DNA from: Chryseobacterium piscicola
Lineage (GTDB): Bacteria; Bacteroidota; Bacteroidia; Flavobacteriales; Weeksellaceae
DNA: 64,000 nucleotides
Reading direction: 5' to 3'
NCBI RefSeq assembly: GCF_900156685.1
Contig: NZ_FTOJ01000009.1
Span: 1-64,000, forward strand
In this document: one piece after another, positions 25,633-33,704 of the stretch
Layout of the letters: every line of letters starts with the position of its first letter
How positions within the stretch are numbered: position 1 is the first letter of the stretch
Translations under genes and position numbers: made by a program
The notes under the pieces: generated by a model
Seen by the model: the letters and a program-made list of their open reading frames with translations, nothing else
Told to the model about the DNA's origin: nothing
The model's database searches: none

Positions 25633-27034
25633 AAATCAAAAATCTTTACCCCAACCCTAAAGGGTGGATTTTTGATAAGAAAATTTTGTCATTTAAGTAA
25701 TGTTTTCATTAAGATACCAAACCATGAATTGAAATTTGCTCCCTTTAGGGCTGGGGGAACAAATTTCTAGCGAAGTCTGTGCAAATCAAAAATCTTTACC
25801 CCAACCCTAAAGGGAGGATTTTTGATAAGAAAATTATGTCATTTAAATAATGTTTTCTTGAAATGCCGAAACGCGAATTGAAATTTGCACCCTTTAGGGC
25901 TGGGGTAAACAAATTTCATGGACAAAATTTTGTTTTAAAGATTTCCTGCAAATCAAAAATCTTTACCCCAGCCCTAAAGGGAGGAATTTTGATAAGAAAT
26001 TCTGTCATTTAAATAATGTTTTCGTTAAGATACCAAACCATGAATTGAAATTTGCACCCTTTAGGGCTGGGGTAAACAAATTTCATGGACAAAATTTTGT
26101 TTTAGAGATTTCCTGCAAATCAAAAATCTTTACCCCAACCCTAAAGGGAGGATTTTTGATAAGAAAATTATGTCTTTTAAGTAATGTTTTCGTTAAGATA
26201 TCAAACCATGAATTGAAATTTGCACCCTTTAGAGCTGGGGGAACAAATTTCTAGCGAAGTCTGTGCAAATCAAAAATCTTTACCCCAGCCCTAAAGGGAG
26301 GATTTTTGATAAGAAAATTCTGTCTTTTAAGTAATGTTTTCTTGAAATGCCGAAACGCGAATTGAAATTTGCACCCTTTAGGGCTGGGGTAAACAAATTT
26401 CATGGACAAAATTTTGTTTTAGAGATTTCCTGCAAATCAAAAATCTTTACCCCAGCCCTAAAGGGAGGATTTTTGATAAGAAATTCTGTCATTTAAATAA
26501 TGTTTTCGTTAAGATACCAAACCATGAATTGAAATTTGCACCCTTTAGGGCTGGGGTAAACAAATTTCATGGACAAAATTTTGTTTTAGAGATTTCCTGC
26601 AAATCAAAAATCTTTACCCCAACCCTAAAGGGAGGATTTTTGATAAGAAAATTCTGTCATTTAAGTAATGTTTTCGTTAAGATGCTAAACTATGAATTGA
26701 AATTTGCACCCTTTAGGGCTGGGGAAACAAATTTCTAGCGAACTGTGCAAATCAAAAATCTTTACCCCAACCCTAAAGGGAGGGTTTTTGATAAGAAAAT
26801 TCTGTCATTTAAGTAATGTTTTCTTGAAATGCCGAAACGCGAATTGAAATTTGCACCCTTTAGGGCTGGGGTAAACAAATTTCTAGCGAAGTCTGTGCAA
26901 ATCAAAAATCTTTACCCCAGCCCTAAAGGGAGGATTTTTGATAAGAAAATTCTGTCATTTAAGTAATATTTTCTTGAAATGCCGAAACGCGAATTGAAAT
27001 TTGCACCCTTTAGGGCTGGGGGAAACAAATTTCA
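25633..27034. repeat. nine-unit tandem array with 484-bp higher-order period
   Basis: Units begin (AAATCAAAAATC) at 25633, 25783, 25950, 26117, 26267, 26434, 26601, 26749 and 26899. Each carries inverted arms TTACCCCAGCCCTAAAGGG and CCCTTTAGGGCTGGGGTAA separated by about 70-75 bp. Two alternative middle segments (M1 with AAGATACCAAACCATGAATT; M2 with GAAATGCCGAAACGCGAATT) and two alternative linkers (A, short, TCTAGCGAAGTCTGTGC; B, long, with GGACAAAATTTTGTTTTA) combine as M1A-M2B-M1B, M1A-M2B-M1B, M1A-M2A-M2. Positions 25633, 26117 and 26601 are exactly 484 bp apart. Short open frames inside are by-products of the repeat. Confidence 0.95.
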
Positions 27035-27062
27035 AAGTGATATTTAGTTTTGGTAAAAGATT

Positions 27063-27263
27063 TCAATCCCCATCCTCCAACTCAAAAATATCTTCCACAT
27101 TTTTACCAAAATATCTCGCAATCTTCAAAGCCAAAACGGTTGAAGGAACATATTTTCCTGCTTCCATAGCGTTGATTGTTTGTCGCGAAACGTTGATTAT
27201 TTTGGCTAAGTCTTCCTGTGTGATACCTTTTAAAGCTCTTTCTATTTTAATGGTATTTTTCAT
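27063..27263 (-). CDS. XRE family transcriptional regulator (small, Cro/CI type)
   Basis: 66 residues, essentially one HTH_3 domain: IKIERALKGITQEDLAKIIN, then VSRQTINAMEAGKYVPSTVL and ALKIARYFGKNVEDIF. It resembles the YozG/PlcR-like mini-regulators that are usually paired with a membrane protein. Its start overlaps the end of the membrane-protein gene upstream by 4 bp (ATGA-type coupling), so the two are co-translated. Tandem dyads over the shared promoter (27734-27772) are the obvious autoregulatory site. The 3' end lies 29 bp from the tandem array. Confidence 0.92.
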   Translation of the reverse strand: MKNTIKIERALKGITQEDLAKIINVSRQTINAMEAGKYVPSTVLALKIARYFGKNVEDIFELEDGD

Positions 27264-27709
27264 TTCTGTTGTAGTAAATAATTAAATCTGAAAACATACA
27301 AAACCAAAGGCAGAAACATAATAAGAATCATGACGGTAAGAAACAGACTTCCGAAAACGGTAACAAATAAAATAAAAACAATAGAGTAGGAGACGATCAG
27401 ACTCCAGAAAACTGATTTTAGACGCAGACTTGAAATATATTCATCTTCAATTTTTTCTTTAGAAAATCCAACCAGAATTCCGCCCATGATGATGAGAAGA
27501 CCAAATAAATTCGGAAATAAATCAATCTCAGCAGTTTTGAAAAAGCCCTGGTTTTCATCACTGAGAAATCCTGAATTATAGATAACAGGCAGAGAGATTT
27601 GAAAATCCATCACTCCCGAAATAGAAATCAATCCCAAAATAAGTGACGGAATAAAAATAAACCACCCGATTATTTTAAAACGGTTCGGGAAAAGTTGTAA
27701 TGTATTCAT
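27260..27709 (-). CDS. membrane protein co-transcribed with the XRE regulator
   Basis: 149 residues with about four membrane segments: IIGWFIFIPSLILGLISISG, then LFPNLFGLLIIMGGILVGF, FWSLIVSYSIVFILFVTVFG and LFLTVMILIMFLPLVLYVF. It is the first gene of a two-gene unit, with the HTH gene overlapping its stop. Such membrane-protein/mini-XRE pairs are common in Bacteroidota and Firmicutes; their sensing role is assumed rather than shown. Confidence 0.8.
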   Translation of the reverse strand: MNTLQLFPNRFKIIGWFIFIPSLILGLISISGVMDFQISLPVIYNSGFLSDENQGFFKTAEIDLFPNLFGLLIIMGGILVGFSKEKIEDEYISSLRLKSVFWSLIVSYSIVFILFVTVFGSLFLTVMILIMFLPLVLYVFRFNYLLQQK

Positions 27710-27729
27710 ATTTGTAAATTTTAATCAAA

Positions 27730-27772
27730 CAAATGTAAAGAATATTTTACAATATGTAAAGTTTATTTTACT
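27730..27772 (-). promoter_or_regulatory. promoter and tandem dyad operator of the membrane protein-XRE unit
   Basis: Reading the minus strand, TACATTTG (27737-27730) is a -7 box 20 bp before the start codon. Overlapping it are two similar dyads in tandem: TGTAAAGAATATTTTACA (27734-27751, 6-bp arms) and TGTAAAGTTTATTTTACT (27755-27772), spaced 21 bp apart (two helical turns). This is a good candidate site for the encoded XRE regulator. Confidence 0.6.
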
Positions 27773-27780
27773 TTTTTGAT

Positions 27781-27905
27781 TTAAATATTTTGAGTTATCG
27801 AGCATAATGATACATCGTATTTCTTTGCTTAGTTTACGTCTTTGCGAACGAAAAATATTTTCAAACATTTTAAAAAAACTTTGTGAATTTCGCGTTTAAA
27901 CAAAA
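27781..27905 (-). repeat. degenerate relative of dispersed repeat R1
   Basis: On the minus strand the sequence contains CGTAAACTAAGCAAAGAAAT followed by CATTATGCTCGATAAC, matching the order of words in 1741-1930 and 15080-15276, next to decayed TTCGCAAAG words. Confidence 0.4.
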
Positions 27906-27973
27906 AAAACCGCAGAAAATAATTTCCACGGTTTATTAACGTTTTCTCACAGCCAAAACTTGGCTCTTAAAAC

Positions 27974-29632
27974 CTAAGCTTCACAAGCCGAGCAGCTCAC
28001 AAAATTCACCATCATTTCCTTAGAAACAGAAGAACTTCTTTGGTAGTACAAAGTTTTCACCCCTTTTTTCCAAGCTTCAATGTAAAGGTAATTTACATCT
28101 TTCACAGGCATCGTAGACGGAATCTGTAAGTTCAGAGACTGAGCCTGATCAATATATTGCTGTCTTTGTGCAGCCTGAGAAATAATCTCCATAGGAGAAA
28201 TTTCTTTGAATGTCTTGAATACTGCTTTTTCTTCGTCAGTGAGTTCAGCTAAATGCTGTACAGAACCGTGATTTAGCATAATCGTTCTCCATGTTTCTTC
28301 ATTGTCAAGACCTTTTTCTTCCAACAATTTAGCCAAGTATTTATTCTTACGCATGAAGTTTCCTTTTGCTAAGCCAGCTTTGTAGTAATTTGATGCAAAA
28401 GGCTCAATTCCTGGAGAAGTCTGTCCCAAAATCGCTGAACTAGAAGTGGTAGGCGCAATAGCCATTACGGTTGTATTTCTCATTCCGTAACCTTTTAAGA
28501 TTTCTGGTTCACCGTAGATGTTTGCCAATTCTTTGGATGCAATATCCGCCTGCGCTCTGATGTGTTTGAAAGCTCTTGCATTAAACTGCGTAGCCTCAAA
28601 ACTCTCAAAAGGAATCATATTTTTCTGAAGATAAGAGTGGTAACCCAAAACACCTAATCCAAGCGCTCTGTGACGCATTGCGAAGTCTCTTGCTCCTTGC
28701 AGGTAATAATTTCCTTCAGTTTTTTCAATAAATTCAGATAAAACAGCATCAAGGAAATAGATTGCCAATTGTACAGCATTCGTATCCTTCCACTCGTCAT
28801 ATAATTCTAAGTTCATAGAAGACAGACAGCAGATGAAAGATTCTTCTCTTGTAGACGGAAGCATGATTTCCGAACAAAGATTACTTGCATTAATCGTTAA
28901 TCCAAGATCTTTATAAACCTGAGGTTTGTTTCTGTTGACGTTATCTGTAAAGAAAATGTACGGAAGACCTTTTTGCTGACGGCTTTCCAATACTCTTGCC
29001 CAGATTTTTCGCTTGTCGGCATCACCGTCAATCATATCCTGCATCCAGTAATCAGGTACGCAGATTCCGGTAAAAAGGTTCTGAATCGGGCTTCCGATGT
29101 CTTTAATTGATAAAAACTCTTCAATATCGCCGTGATCCACATCAAGATACGCTGCAAAAGCACCTCTTCTCACGCCACCTTGAGAAACCACATCCATAGA
29201 AGTGTCAAACAATTTCATAAACGAAACCGCTCCCGAAGATTTTCCGTTATCGGTTACCGCAGTTCCTCTGTTACGAAGTTCCCCGAAATATCCTGAAGTT
29301 CCGCCCCCGATTTTCGTCTGCATGATTACTTCACCCATTTTGTGAGTAATACCTTCAATACTATCCGGAATATGCACATTGAAACAAGAGATTGGAAGAC
29401 CTCTCTGTGTTCCCATATTCGCCCAAACAGGAGAAGAAAAACTGATCCATCCTTTCATTATCATCTCCTTGAAAGCCGGCTGCAGTTCGGGTTTATATAG
29501 TTTTTTTGCTGCGGCAGTGGTGATTCTGTCGATTGCACCGTCTACAGTTTCACCTTTCAAAAGGTAACCTCTGTTCAGCATTTGCTCAGATTCTTCGTTG
29601 AGCCACCAGATATTGTTGTTTTTATCTTCCAT
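27974..29632 (-). CDS. nrdA: ribonucleoside-diphosphate reductase, alpha subunit (class I)
   Basis: 552 residues, short for NrdA because the N-terminal ATP-cone is absent. Catalytic residues are visible: C83 (ISCFNV), N251/C253/E255 (NLCSEI, the radical-site triad), a Cys at 268/269 (FICCLSSMNLE), and a C-terminal redox pair C547/C550 (SCSACEA) for thioredoxin or glutaredoxin. It converts NDPs to dNDPs using the radical delivered by NrdB. nrdB lies upstream on the same strand, but 575 bp away, with repeat elements filling the gap. Absence of the cone suggests no ATP/dATP activity control through that domain in the alpha subunit. Confidence 0.95.
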   Translation of the reverse strand: MEDKNNNIWWLNEESEQMLNRGYLLKGETVDGAIDRITTAAAKKLYKPELQPAFKEMIMKGWISFSSPVWANMGTQRGLPISCFNVHIPDSIEGITHKMGEVIMQTKIGGGTSGYFGELRNRGTAVTDNGKSSGAVSFMKLFDTSMDVVSQGGVRRGAFAAYLDVDHGDIEEFLSIKDIGSPIQNLFTGICVPDYWMQDMIDGDADKRKIWARVLESRQQKGLPYIFFTDNVNRNKPQVYKDLGLTINASNLCSEIMLPSTREESFICCLSSMNLELYDEWKDTNAVQLAIYFLDAVLSEFIEKTEGNYYLQGARDFAMRHRALGLGVLGYHSYLQKNMIPFESFEATQFNARAFKHIRAQADIASKELANIYGEPEILKGYGMRNTTVMAIAPTTSSSAILGQTSPGIEPFASNYYKAGLAKGNFMRKNKYLAKLLEEKGLDNEETWRTIMLNHGSVQHLAELTDEEKAVFKTFKEISPMEIISQAAQRQQYIDQAQSLNLQIPSTMPVKDVNYLYIEAWKKGVKTLYYQRSSSVSKEMMVNFVSCSACEA

Positions 29633-29676
29633 TTTTTATATTGTAAAATGTATCGAGTACATTGTTTTGTTATTTT

Positions 29677-29823
29677 TTAGGAGCAGAAAATGTGGTCTTT
29701 CTCCTCACTTGTGTACCTGCTTTCCGCTGTATCTTTTTTGTAATTGCGAACAACGTTATTTTATCATTTTCACTTTTCTGCCATCGCAATCCCAAAAAAG
29801 GATGCCGCTGCAATCAGGGCTAA
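29677..29823 (-). repeat. variable-loop hairpin element family H1, copy 2
   Basis: Conserved arms: CCTGCTTTCCGCTGTATCTT and AAAAAAGGATGCCGCTGCAA followed by CAGGGCTA. The central loop of about 55 nt (GTAATTGCGAAC... region) is unrelated to copies 1 and 3, and there is an extra ~30 bp between the outer GGAGC end and the conserved arm. It lies immediately upstream of the nrdA start, in the nrdB-nrdA gap. Confidence 0.7.
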
Positions 29824-29895
29824 AACGACGGTTTGTCTTTCTTTACTTCTGAAATCAATCCTTGCGAGGAACCAAGCAATCTGTTGATAAGTTTT

Positions 29896-29946
29896 GGCTA
29901 AAGCCAAATGAACTTCTTTTCTTATAAAACGGGCTAAAGCCCGTTC
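29896..29946. repeat. pair of GGCTAAAGCC palindromes
   Basis: TTTGGCTAAAGCCAAA and AACGGGCTAAAGCCCGTT are two perfect palindromes about 20 bp apart in the nrdB-nrdA gap. Single copies of this kind of palindrome are common intergenic motifs in the genus. Confidence 0.6.
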
Positions 29947-30072
29947 CTATTGATGTCCAAAGCCAATAAATCGGATTTTTTTTTCATTTTAATTTAGCAG
30001 GGCTCAGCTTTTCAGTAATTTTTTTAATAAAAACACTTGTTGTCTCATTGGGAACATCCTTTGTAACTTAAC

Positions 30073-30185
30073 CACCTTGCGCCCCGACTTGAACGGAGCT
30101 CTTTTTGTTTTTTTTGGTTCTCCCTTTAGGGAGTTAGAGGGTGAAAAAAACAAAAAAGCGGGAGTGGAAGGCGGAAATAGGCGCC
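30073..30185. repeat. variable-loop hairpin element family H2
   Basis: Left arm TTGCGCCCCGACTTGAACGG then AGCTCTTTTTGTTTTTTT; right arm AAAAAAACAAAAAAGC then GGGAGTGGAAGGCGG and GGCGC. The arms are roughly complementary over about 45 bp. The loop carries CTCCCTTTAGGGAGTTAGAG, a relative of the palindromes in the 25.6-27.0 kb array. It sits 20-30 bp after the nrdB stop codon. Confidence 0.6.
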
Positions 30186-30207
30186 CAAAAAATCTAAAAT
30201 CTAAAAT

Positions 30208-31182
30208 CTAGAAAAGATCATTCGCTGTAATACTCTTATCGTGCTTCGTATAATCCACTGGTCTTTTTGCGAAGAAATCATCCATAGAATTAGCAAAAAC
30301 TTCCTCTTCAAACCATTTCATCGGGCTGTATTGTTCTGCGGTGGTATTGTAACGTTTTTCCATGTTGATTTTAACCAAACTTTCGTCAACACGGTATTTC
30401 ATAAAATTGATCAAATCCTGTTTAGAGAATTTATCCAGTTCGCCCAATTCAAAGATCCAGTCAAGAATTTCTCCTTCAAGCTCGATAGACTGATCTACTA
30501 AGGTGTAAATATCTTCGATATCAGAATCAGTCAAAAGATCCGGCTGCTCTTCACGGATTTTATTGATCAGATAAATTCCGCCATTCGCGTGAATCTGCTC
30601 ATCAATAGACGTCCACGCAATAATATTGGAAACATTTTTCAGGAAACCTTTGAATCTTGTAAATGATAAAATAATGGCAAACTGCGAGAACAAAGATACA
30701 TTCTCAATCAAAATACTGAATAAAAGCAAAGAGGAAACATATTCTTTTGGCGTAGCCGAATTGGCGTGTTTCAGCACGTTGGATAAGAAATCAATTCTTT
30801 TTTTCAACGCAGGAACTTCCACAACGTGGGTGAATTCTTCGTTATATCCCAAAACTTCCAATAAACGGGAGTACGCTTCAGAATGACGGAATTCACATTC
30901 TGCAAATGTAGATCCCAAACCATTCAATTCTGGTTTTGGTAGGTGATTGTAAAGGTTTCCCCAAAAAGACTTTACCGAAACTTCAATTTGGGCAATCGCC
31001 AAAAGTGCATTTTTTACCGCATTTTTTTCGTGCGGCTCCAGCTGCGACTGAAAATCCTGCACGTCTGCCGTGAAATCTACTTCCGAGTGTACCCAGAAAG
31101 ATTTGTTGATGGCTTCTGTAAACTGAAGGACCTCAGGATACTCAAATGGCTTGTAGCTTACTCTTTTATCGAAAATTCCCAT
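30208..31182 (-). CDS. nrdB: ribonucleoside-diphosphate reductase, beta subunit (class I)
   Basis: A 324-residue ferritin-like radical-generating subunit. Di-iron ligands and the radical Tyr are recognisable: E97 and H100 (ECEFRH, matching E115-xx-H118 of the E. coli protein) and Y104 (SEAY, matching Y122). The second set is in LFSILIENVSLFSQFAI and SIDEQIHANG. The C-terminal residues (ITANDLF) end in the Phe-rich tail that docks on NrdA. It is the first gene of the split nrdB-nrdA pair. A TAACTTTG -7 box is at 31328-31335 on the minus strand. Confidence 0.95.
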   Translation of the reverse strand: MGIFDKRVSYKPFEYPEVLQFTEAINKSFWVHSEVDFTADVQDFQSQLEPHEKNAVKNALLAIAQIEVSVKSFWGNLYNHLPKPELNGLGSTFAECEFRHSEAYSRLLEVLGYNEEFTHVVEVPALKKRIDFLSNVLKHANSATPKEYVSSLLLFSILIENVSLFSQFAIILSFTRFKGFLKNVSNIIAWTSIDEQIHANGGIYLINKIREEQPDLLTDSDIEDIYTLVDQSIELEGEILDWIFELGELDKFSKQDLINFMKYRVDESLVKINMEKRYNTTAEQYSPMKWFEEEVFANSMDDFFAKRPVDYTKHDKSITANDLF

Positions 31183-31327
31183 ATCTGAAACGGTTGTAAT
31201 TGTATTAAATTGACTTTAATTATTTCTTGTGAATAAAATTGAAACAAAGTAATGCTTTGGTTTTTAGTGTTTTGTGTCTTGATTTTCCCACTTTTATTTC
31301 TTTACTTCGTATCTCTTCTACAAAGCA

Positions 31328-31405
31328 CAAAGTTAGTCAACAAAGCCTTATTTTAAAAGAGGAAATGCTTAATTCTTTGTGGTATAGTGGGAAAAGTTTT
31401 CCACA
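31328..31405 (-). promoter_or_regulatory. candidate nrdB promoter with upstream DnaA-box-like dyad
   Basis: The minus-strand -7 box TAACTTTG (31335-31328) is the only exact match in the 433-bp gap between nrdB and the divergent ABC operon. Upstream of it is an imperfect dyad GTGGGAAAAGTTTTCCAC (31387-31404) whose right half reads TTTTCCACA, which fits the relaxed DnaA box TTWTNCACA. Regulation of nrd promoters by DnaA is known in E. coli; here it is an inference. The rest of the gap is AT-rich and shows no gene. Confidence 0.35.
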
Positions 31406-31615
31406 ATTACCTCAAAGTCGCTCTGTTATTGGTTTTGAGTGCTTTATGGTTTTTAAAAACTATTTGTATGAGCTGTATAATTAAACAGTTTTATATAATT
31501 ATTTGAAAATCATTTATTTAAACATCAAACATATCTTTTTTTCTAATTAATTGCAGTATTTGTAACAAATCTTTTCTGTCTACTACTTATTGGGTACAAA
31601 AACAATGATCACTCG

Positions 31616-32305
31616 ATGTTAGTAATTCAAGATTTACATAAATCATACGATACAGGAAAAAGTAAACTTCACGTGCTGAAGGGAATTAATCTTACAATTT
31701 CTGAAGGAGAATTCGTCTCTATTATGGGAAGTTCGGGGTCCGGGAAATCTACTTTACTGAATATCATCGGGATTTTGGATGAGAAAGACAGTGGTATTTA
31801 CAATCTAGACGGAATTCCTATTGAGCATCTTAATGAAATAAAAGCGGCAGAATACCGCTCGAAATTTTTAGGCTTTGTCTTCCAATCGTTTAATTTGATT
31901 GGTTACAAAACGGCTTTAGATAATGTTGCGCTTCCTTTGTATTATCAAAATGTTCCCAGAAAAGAGCGTAATCAGCGAGCTATGGAATATCTGGAAAAAG
32001 TAGGGTTGGCACAATGGGCAAATCATTTACCAAACGAGCTGTCTGGTGGGCAAAAACAGAGAGTTGCTATTGCAAGGGCTTTGATTACTAATCCTAAAGT
32101 AGTTTTGGCAGATGAGCCAACAGGAGCATTAGACTCCAAAACCACCCATGATATTATGAAACTGCTGCAAGATATCAACAACGAAGGCAGAACCATCATC
32201 GTTGTAACCCACGAAAATGATGTGGCAGCACAAACAAAGAGAAACGTTATTTTAAGAGACGGAATTATTGAAAGCGATGAGTTTATAAAACAGATTGTGC
32301 TTTAA
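31616..32305 (+). CDS. ABC transporter ATP-binding protein (MacB/LolD type)
   Basis: A 229-residue ATPase with Walker A GSSGSGKST, Q-loop VFQSFNL, signature LSGGQKQRVAIARAL, Walker B VVLADEPTGALDSKT and switch His in VVTHEND. The LADEPTGALDS form is typical of the MacB/LolD/FtsE subfamily that works with FtsX-fold permeases. It is the first gene of a four-gene operon with two permeases and a MacA-like adaptor, so it should power export across the envelope rather than uptake. Confidence 0.95.
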   Translation: MLVIQDLHKSYDTGKSKLHVLKGINLTISEGEFVSIMGSSGSGKSTLLNIIGILDEKDSGIYNLDGIPIEHLNEIKAAEYRSKFLGFVFQSFNLIGYKTALDNVALPLYYQNVPRKERNQRAMEYLEKVGLAQWANHLPNELSGGQKQRVAIARALITNPKVVLADEPTGALDSKTTHDIMKLLQDINNEGRTIIVVTHENDVAAQTKRNVILRDGIIESDEFIKQIVL

Positions 32306-32384
32306 TTTTAAAATAAAATCAATTGAAAATTTAGAGTCATTAAATTTTAATCTTTAAGTTTCTTAATCATTTAATAAAGAAAAA

Positions 32385-33614
32385 ATGTTTGATCTAGACC
32401 GTTGGCAGGAAATATTCAGTTCTATTCGCAGTAATGTATTGCGGACGGTTCTTTCGGGCTTTACCGTAGCTCTGGGACTGTATATTTTTATAGTTCTTTT
32501 CGGTATTGGAAATGGTCTTCAAAACGCATTTCAGCAAGGTTTTACAAGAGATGCGCAAAATCTTATTACCATTTTTACAGGCCGTGCCAACCTTGCGTAT
32601 GGAGGTTTGCAGGCTGACCGTGATGTGACGCTTAATAATTCGGATTATGATGCTCTTATCAAATCTCAACCCGAAAAGGTACAATATTCAACGCCGAGAT
32701 ATTCAACCAATTTTTTGGTAAAATATGGAAAGGAAAGTGGCAGTTATCAAATTTCAGGAGCTAACGATGAAGAGTCTTTCATTGAGAACAGAAAGTTAAT
32801 GAACGGAAGATTCATTTCTAAAAGAGATATCGAAAACAACCAATATGTTGCCGTAATCGGAAGAATGGTACAGCGGGATTTAATAAAAAATGGTGATCCT
32901 GTAGGGAAAGAGCTGGAAGTTAATGGAAGTATTTTCAAAGTGATTGGTGTTTTCAGTGATGATGGTGGTGATTTTGACGAAAGAATGATCAGTGTTCCTA
33001 TTTCCACCCTTCAACAAGTGAAAAAAGGTTCAGACACGCTGAGTACTGTATTTATTGCTTACGATGAAAAAATGGAACCTAAACAAGCAATTGAGTACGG
33101 TAAAGATTTGGAAAAAGAACTGAGAGCCCGTAAAAAAGTTTCTCCAGACGACCAAAATGCAGTGGGAGTTAATAACCGCGCAGAAGGGTTACAGGATTCT
33201 TTCACTTTCCTCTTTATGATTACAATTATTGTAGGATTTATTGGGATGGGAACTTTGCTCGCCGGTATTATCGGGATCAGTAACATTATGGTCTACATAG
33301 TAAAAGAACGTACCAAAGAAATAGGCGTTAGAAAGGCCATAGGAGCCAAACCGAGAAGTATTGTATCCTTAATTATGCAGGAAAGTATTGTAATTACAGT
33401 AATTTCCGGATTTGTGGGAGTAGGAGTTGGTGTTTTAACTTTAGAACTCATTGGTGACAGTCTGGAAAAATATTTTATTAAAGATCCAAGTGTAGGCTGG
33501 GGACTTATTTTTGCGGCATTTGTAAGTCTTGTGATTTCCGGATTGATTGCAGGTTTTATCCCTGCTTACAGAGCTTCAAAAATAAGACCCATAGAAGCTT
33601 TACGTACAGAATAA
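32385..33614 (+). CDS. ABC transporter permease, FtsX/MacB type (first)
   Basis: 409 residues. One N-terminal membrane segment (LSGFTVALGLYIFIVLFGIG), a periplasmic MacB-PCD-like domain of about 220 residues (VAVIGRMVQRDLIKNGDPVG, VIGVFSDDGGDFDERMI) and a C-terminal FtsX domain with three membrane segments. The FtsX domain includes IMVYIVKERTKEIGVRKAIG, and the protein ends AGFIPAYRASKIRPIEALRTE. The layout is canonical for mechanotransmission-type transporters. It begins 79 bp after the ATPase gene. Confidence 0.93.
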   Translation: MFDLDRWQEIFSSIRSNVLRTVLSGFTVALGLYIFIVLFGIGNGLQNAFQQGFTRDAQNLITIFTGRANLAYGGLQADRDVTLNNSDYDALIKSQPEKVQYSTPRYSTNFLVKYGKESGSYQISGANDEESFIENRKLMNGRFISKRDIENNQYVAVIGRMVQRDLIKNGDPVGKELEVNGSIFKVIGVFSDDGGDFDERMISVPISTLQQVKKGSDTLSTVFIAYDEKMEPKQAIEYGKDLEKELRARKKVSPDDQNAVGVNNRAEGLQDSFTFLFMITIIVGFIGMGTLLAGIIGISNIMVYIVKERTKEIGVRKAIGAKPRSIVSLIMQESIVITVISGFVGVGVGVLTLELIGDSLEKYFIKDPSVGWGLIFAAFVSLVISGLIAGFIPAYRASKIRPIEALRTE

Positions 33615-33704
33615 TTTAATTTGAAAATTTGAAAATGAGATAATTTAAAAACGAAAAATAAATTAACTTATAACTCATAATTAATACCTCATAACTTAAT
33701 AAAA

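Noticed and set aside
26045..26738. Two near-identical 69-residue open frames 484 bp apart as real genes
   Set aside because: They are the same repeat unit read in one frame, include palindrome arms, and have no promoter, homology or codon signal of their own.
25633..27034. CRISPR array
   Set aside because: The units are 148-167 bp and nearly identical throughout; there are no short repeats separated by unique 25-45-bp spacers and no cas genes.
29896..29946. tRNA or intrinsic terminator
   Set aside because: The GGCTAAAGCC palindromes have no cloverleaf features and no T tract of terminator length; they are intergenic palindromic repeats.
31280..31405. Replication origin, because of TTTTCCACA-like words
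   Set aside because: Only one sequence fits the relaxed DnaA box, there is no box cluster and no dnaA, dnaN or parAB gene nearby.
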